A stretch of DNA of 8,167 nucleotides from Deltaproteobacteria bacterium (lineage in GTDB: Bacteria > Myxococcota_A > UBA9160 > JAFDET01), in NCBI GenBank assembly GCA_019310195.1, contig JAFDET010000255.1, forward strand, positions 1 to 8,167. Reading direction: 5' to 3'. The notes under the pieces were generated by a model. The model was not told where the DNA came from. It ran no database searches and saw only the letters and a list, made by a program, of their open reading frames with translations. Position numbers and translations under genes: made by a program. Below are positions 5,499-8,167 of this stretch, one piece after another. Numbering within the stretch: position 1 is the stretch's first letter; each line of letters starts with the position of its first letter.

Positions 5499-5810
5499 AT
5501 GCGCGTACGAATGCTCGTTCTGGCTCTGCTCCTGGCGGCTGCACCCGCCAGCGCAGGCAACTTCATGGTCCACGTGGGCCACGACAAGCTGAATCCCGCC
5601 CAGGTGAAGATCAAGGCGGGCGATACCGTGGTCTTTCACAACATGGATCAGATGCCCGGCGGACACACGGTCGTCTCCGAGGACGGCGAGCTGCAGAGCC
5701 CGCCCCTGGCACTGGACGGAAAGTGGTCCCATACCTTCGTGATGCCGGGCAAGTACCAGTTCCACATCAAGGAGCACCCGGGCGCGAAGGCGACGGTCAT
5801 CGTCGAGTAG
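5499..5810 (+). CDS. Periplasmic cupredoxin-fold protein lacking the type-1 copper Cys and Met ligands
   Basis: This 103-residue protein carries a Sec signal peptide (MRVRMLVLALLLAAAPASA, cleavage before GNF). The mature part, about 84 residues, is a plastocyanin/amicyanin-like beta-barrel: GDTVVFHNMDQMPGGHTVVS, then GKWSHTFVMPGKYQFHIKEH. In canonical members the C-terminal loop is Y-x-Y-C-x-x-H-P-G-M. Here it reads FHIKEHPGA, so Cys becomes H89, His is kept (H93) and Met becomes A96. With H56 this leaves three His and no thiolate, so a blue type-1 site cannot form. A type-2-like copper site or another metal role is possible. The start at 5499 is fixed by GGAGG at 5488-5492 with 6-nt spacing; the upstream in-frame Met lies inside the divergent gene. 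The STAS-like gene follows after 31 bp on the same strand. Confidence 0.87.
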   Translation: MRVRMLVLALLLAAAPASAGNFMVHVGHDKLNPAQVKIKAGDTVVFHNMDQMPGGHTVVSEDGELQSPPLALDGKWSHTFVMPGKYQFHIKEHPGAKATVIVE

Positions 5811-5841
5811 CCCCCGGCCGCGCGCCGGCAGGAGGAACGGC

Positions 5842-6240
5842 ATGCCGATCCGCTATCGCGTGGATCGCGCCGTCGGCTGCATCTTCACCACGGCCGAGGG
5901 CACGCTCACGGACGAAGAGCTCCTGGAGCACGCTCGCAGGCTGGAGGAGGATCCCGAGGCGGATCCCCGCTGCGATGAGCTGATCGACGTGCGCAAGGTG
6001 CGCGGCGTCGGACCGTCCAGCGGCACGGTGCGCGAGGCGGCGTCGATCCTGCGCGGCGGTGAGCGCCTGGAAAAGGGTGCGCGCCTGGCGATCGTGGCGA
6101 CGTCCGAGGCGGGCTTCGGCACCGGCCGGATGTTCGAGGCCCTCTCCGGGGACTCCGAAGAGCGCGTGCGAACCTTTCGCGGCATGGAGGAAGCCTTGGC
6201 CTGGCTGGGCATCGCGGGGCCGACCGGCGGCGAGTCGTGA
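5842..6240 (+). CDS. STAS/SEC14-like (SpoIIAA-like) small protein
   Basis: This 132-residue soluble protein has no signal peptide or membrane segment. The pattern is MPIRYRVDRAVGCIFTTAEG, then LTDEELLEHARRLEEDP, LIDVRKVRG, a helix, ARLAIVATSEAGFGTGRMFE, and a C-terminal FRGMEEALAWLG. It fits the widespread STAS/SEC14-like proteins, which alternate strands and helices and end in an AxxWLG motif. Such proteins are mostly uncharacterised; partner-switching or lipid-binding roles are inferred from the fold alone. The start is supported by GGAGG at 5831-5835 with 6-nt spacing. Its stop overlaps the methyltransferase start in GTGA, so the two are translationally coupled. Confidence 0.65.
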   Translation: MPIRYRVDRAVGCIFTTAEGTLTDEELLEHARRLEEDPEADPRCDELIDVRKVRGVGPSSGTVREAASILRGGERLEKGARLAIVATSEAGFGTGRMFEALSGDSEERVRTFRGMEEALAWLGIAGPTGGES

Positions 6241-6932
6241 GTGAGCCCAGCGCACGCCGCACCCTGACGCGCGAAGAGGCCCGAAGCGTCTACGATCGCA
6301 TCGGCGCGCGTCAGGACTCCCAGGCGTTCTACGAAGATCGCGCAGTGGAGCGCGTGGTTCAGCACTCCGCGCTCGGAGAGGCCCGGCACGTCTTCGAGTT
6401 CGGTTTTGGCACCGGCCGTTTCGCGGAGCGGCTGCTGTCGAAGGAGCTTCCCGAGGAGGCTCGCTGGCGCGGCGTCGACGTCTCGCCCGAAATGGCGCGG
6501 CTGGCCCGCCAGCGCCTGGCCCGCTTCGGTGCGCGGGCCGAGGTCGTGCACAGTGACGGTGGGCCGCCCACCGACGAGCCCGCCGGCGCCTACGATCGCT
6601 TCGTCTCCAACTACGTACTGGATCTGCTCTCCGAGGAGGACATCCGTGCGGTGTTGGACCAGGCGCAGCGCATGCTCCGGCCCGGCGGTCGGCTCTGCCT
6701 GGTGAGCCTCACGACGGGATGCAGTACCGCGTCGCGCGCGGTCATCGGGGTCTGGTCGCGCATCCACGCCCTGGCGCCGAAGCTCGTGGGCGGCTGCCGT
6801 CCCCTCGAGCTGCGCCCGCGTCTGGCGGAGTCGGCCTGGGACATCCTCTACCACGACCGCAGCGCGTCGTTCGGGGTGCCCTCGGAGGGGATCGTGGCCG
6901 AGCGCAGGGCAGACGCTCCGAGCGATTCGTGA
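6237..6932 (+). CDS. Class I SAM-dependent methyltransferase (UbiE-like)
   Basis: This 231-residue protein starts with GTG at 6237, inside the GTGA that ends the STAS-like gene. The Rossmann methyltransferase motifs are in order: motif I HVFEFGFGTGRFAERLL (51-67), the acidic ribose-binding residue in GVDVSPEMARLARQRL (D81), a motif-II-like FVSNYVLDLL (122-131), and motif III LRPGGRLCLVSL (147-158). An N-terminal helix with YDRIGARQDSQAFYE precedes the fold and resembles the cap of small-molecule methyltransferases. The substrate cannot be read from the sequence, and nothing nearby suggests quinone synthesis. No Shine-Dalgarno is obvious; coupling to the upstream gene probably supplies initiation. 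The TGA stop is also the first part of a direct repeat ahead of the next gene. Confidence 0.88.
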   Translation: MSEPSARRTLTREEARSVYDRIGARQDSQAFYEDRAVERVVQHSALGEARHVFEFGFGTGRFAERLLSKELPEEARWRGVDVSPEMARLARQRLARFGARAEVVHSDGGPPTDEPAGAYDRFVSNYVLDLLSEEDIRAVLDQAQRMLRPGGRLCLVSLTTGCSTASRAVIGVWSRIHALAPKLVGGCRPLELRPRLAESAWDILYHDRSASFGVPSEGIVAERRADAPSDS

Positions 6933-6950
6933 ACCCGATTTGAACCCGAT
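6930..6950 (+). repeat. Tandem direct repeat, 2 x TGAACCCGAT with 11-bp period
   Basis: TGAACCCGAT occurs at 6930-6939 and again at 6941-6950 with one T between them, a period of about one helical turn. The first copy includes the methyltransferase stop codon. The pair lies 29 bases before the AAA+ regulator ATG and just upstream of its -10 candidate, a plausible position for an operator bound side by side by a regulator. No protein can be assigned to it. Confidence 0.5.
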
Positions 6951-6966
6951 CCCGGACGGCTCCGTC

Positions 6967-6972
6967 TAGGCT
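6967..6972 (+). promoter_or_regulatory. Putative -10 element for the AAA+ regulator (TAGGCT-N6-ATG)
   Basis: TAGGCT is followed by six bases (GGAGGT) and then the ATG at 6979. The GGAGG in that spacer leaves only one base before the ATG, too close to work as a normal Shine-Dalgarno. A leaderless start at the ATG fits better and matches the spacing seen at nfu and VOC. TTGAAC at 6940-6945 is a possible -35, but its 21-bp spacer is long. Confidence 0.33.
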
Positions 6973-6978
6973 GGAGGT

Positions 6979-7938
6979 ATGCAAGCGGGCGGAACGGACC
7001 CGGCCGGCGCCTTCGTCGGCGCCAGCGAAGCCTCCCGTGAGGTGCGACGTCGCATCCGGGCCTTCGCGTCGGTGGCGGCGCCGGTGCTGGTGACCGGCGC
7101 CACGGGAACCGGCAAGGACGTGGTGGCCCGGGCGCTGCACGCCGCAGGCCCCCGGGCCGCGGCGCCCTTCGTCCCGGTGAACTGCGCCGCGCTTCCGGAG
7201 GCGTTGCTGGAGGGAGAGCTCTTCGGCGCCGCTCGCGGCGCCTACACGGGAGCGGATCGGGATCGGGACGGTCTGATTGTCGCGGCCGCCGGCGGTACCC
7301 TGTTTCTGGACGAGGTGGGCGAGCTGCCGCCCGCGGGTCAGGCGAAGCTGCTGCGCTTCCTGGACGCCGGTGCCGTCCGGCCTCTGGGCTCGGTCCGCGA
7401 GCGGCGCGTGGAGACTCGCGTCGTCACCGCGACGAATCGGGACCTGGCTGCGGAAGCCCGAACGGGCGGCTTTCGAGAGGACCTGCTCTTTCGCCTGGAC
7501 GTGCTGCGCATCCACGTGCCGCCGCTCTGCGAGCGCCCGGACGACCTCGTTGCCCTGGCCCGCCACTTCGCGGCTCGCCTGGCGGGAGATGCGGGCACCA
7601 TCCACCTGACACCCGAGGCGCTCCGCGACCTGGGGCGGCGCCGCTGGCCCGGCAATGCGCGCGAGCTGGCCGCCGCGCTGGCGCGGGCGGTGGTCGAGCA
7701 AGGGTCCACGCTCCGTCGGCTACGCGAGGCCGAGGACGGCGCCTCGCCGGCCGGCGGCCACGCGGACCCCACGGCGCGCCTGGCTGCGATGCTGGTGCGT
7801 CACCGGGGCGACCTGCATGCGGTGGCGAGCCAGCTCGGCGTCTCCGTGCGAACCGTCCAACGGCGGCTGGTCCGCAGCGGGCTGAGGGCCGCCGCCTACC
7901 GTCCGGCAACCGACGCGGTCAGCGCGCGTCGCGGATGA
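6979..7938 (+). CDS. Sigma-54-dependent-type AAA+ transcriptional activator (PspF-like, no sensory domain)
   Basis: The 319-residue protein begins directly with the AAA+ core (FVGASEASREVRRRIRAFAS) and has no receiver, GAF or PAS domain. Walker A is GATGTGKD (40-47), departing from the usual GESGTGKE. The sigma-54 contact loop is GAYTGA (87-92), a Tyr variant of GAFTGA, preceded by ELFGAAR instead of ELFGHEK. Walker B is GGTLFLDEVGELP (105-117), sensor I is VVTATNRDL, the arginine-finger region is FREDLLFRLDVLRIHVPPL (165-183), and sensor II is WPGNARELAAAL (223-234). A Fis-type helix-turn-helix closes the protein (about 276-300: GDLHAVASQLGVSVRTVQRRL). It should remodel sigma-54 polymerase at enhancer-bound sites. 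With no input domain, control is probably by expression level or by a partner protein. The last 20 bp overlap the convergent gene at the right edge. Confidence 0.9.
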   Translation: MQAGGTDPAGAFVGASEASREVRRRIRAFASVAAPVLVTGATGTGKDVVARALHAAGPRAAAPFVPVNCAALPEALLEGELFGAARGAYTGADRDRDGLIVAAAGGTLFLDEVGELPPAGQAKLLRFLDAGAVRPLGSVRERRVETRVVTATNRDLAAEARTGGFREDLLFRLDVLRIHVPPLCERPDDLVALARHFAARLAGDAGTIHLTPEALRDLGRRRWPGNARELAAALARAVVEQGSTLRRLREAEDGASPAGGHADPTARLAAMLVRHRGDLHAVASQLGVSVRTVQRRLVRSGLRAAAYRPATDAVSARRG

Positions 7939-8167
7939 GCTGGCGCGCCAGCGAATCTTTGAGGAGATCCAGCTCGGATGCGTGCAGCCGCGCGGCCGGA
8001 CCCGCCAGCACCAAGCTGGATGCCAGGCCGGACAGGACCGAGATGGTGTAGTACTGAAGGACGTGATGCCGGCGGCGCGGGATCGGGGCGTCCCCCAGGA
8101 AGTCCATCCAGATCCGGTCCCAAGAGCGGAGGAGCTGCTCCTGCCAGGTGCCGCGGGGCGGCCGATC
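7919..8167 (-). CDS. C-terminal part of a probable TetR/AcrR-family regulator (5' end off the window)
   Basis: The frame is open from the right edge to TGA at 7919, giving 82 residues. It reads GTWQEQLLRSWDRIWMDFLG, then VLQYYTISVLSGLASSLVLA and ELDLLKDSLARQLIRDAR: amphipathic helices ending in a long one. This resembles the C-terminal ligand-binding helices of TetR-family repressors, where a helix of the type LxxYYxxSVLxGLAxxLxL precedes the last helix. The DNA-binding part is outside the window, so the assignment rests on helix pattern only. Met codons within the visible part are internal, because coding quality continues to the edge. It converges with the AAA+ activator and overlaps its 3' end by 20 bp. 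Confidence 0.5.
   Translation of the reverse strand, partial: DRPPRGTWQEQLLRSWDRIWMDFLGDAPIPRRRHHVLQYYTISVLSGLASSLVLAGPAARLHASELDLLKDSLARQLIRDAR

Noticed and set aside
5111..5983. A 290-codon plus-strand frame
   Set aside because: It is antisense to the SnoaL gene and out of frame with the cupredoxin and STAS genes, with no motifs.
5853..6854. A 333-codon minus-strand frame
   Set aside because: It is antisense to the STAS-like and methyltransferase genes, which carry clear motifs on the plus strand.
6933..6978. Sigma-54 (-24/-12) promoter before the AAA+ gene
   Set aside because: No TGGC-N8-TTGC-type sequence is present in the gap. The only promoter-like signal is the TANNNT hexamer.
6742..7701. 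A 319-codon minus-strand frame
   Set aside because: It is antisense to the AAA+ activator, whose motifs are unambiguous on the plus strand.
1..8167. tRNA, rRNA, CRISPR array, transposase or prophage genes
   Set aside because: I saw no cloverleaf sequence, no regularly spaced repeats and no integrase/transposase motifs on either strand.

Overview
The window is a very GC-rich, densely packed piece of bacterial chromosome. Third codon positions are almost all G or C. The gene mix fits a free-living Gram-negative of the Myxococcota/deltaproteobacterial type: a CHWC thioredoxin-fold DUF255 protein, an Nfu-type Fe-S protein, a small single-domain penicillin-binding protein, a sigma-54-type AAA+ activator and SnoaL, VOC and GNAT enzymes. 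That placement is an inference from codon style and gene content. There is no rRNA, tRNA, CRISPR array or transposase to anchor it.

Layout. (1) Positions 1-2732, minus strand, form a tight cluster read right to left: a VOC (glyoxalase-fold) protein, a 50-codon secreted-peptide-like small ORF, and a DUF255/thioredoxin-domain protein that runs off the left edge just before its end. Both junctions are 4-bp stop/start overlaps, so the three are probably co-transcribed and coupled. (2) A 33-bp divergent gap at 2733-2765 carries back-to-back -10-like elements. To its right on the plus strand lie an Nfu-type scaffold protein, a membrane-anchored transpeptidase (PBP) and, overlapping the PBP stop, a phosphinothricin-acetyltransferase-like GNAT that has lost an internal block. 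(3) Positions 4911-5029 hold a compact palindromic element after the GNAT stop. It has abolished the stop codon of the convergent SnoaL-like gene, which now reads antisense through the whole GNAT gene. (4) From a 37-bp divergent gap at 5462-5498, a plus-strand run begins: a periplasmic cupredoxin lacking the type-1 copper Cys and Met, a STAS/SEC14-like small protein, a class I methyltransferase (GTGA overlap), and a PspF-like AAA+ activator with no sensory domain. (5) A convergent gene at the right edge, probably a TetR-family regulator, overlaps the activator's 3' end.

No single pathway ties the window together. Nfu (Fe-S maturation) and the PBP (peptidoglycan) are housekeeping-like, and the rest look like small accessory or stress enzymes. 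I found no clear new multi-gene system. The points most worth following are the His-only cupredoxin site, the palindromic element that rewrote the SnoaL C-terminus, the gutted GNAT, the recurrent TANNNT-N6-ATG pattern suggesting leaderless transcription, and the small overlapped secreted-peptide ORF.
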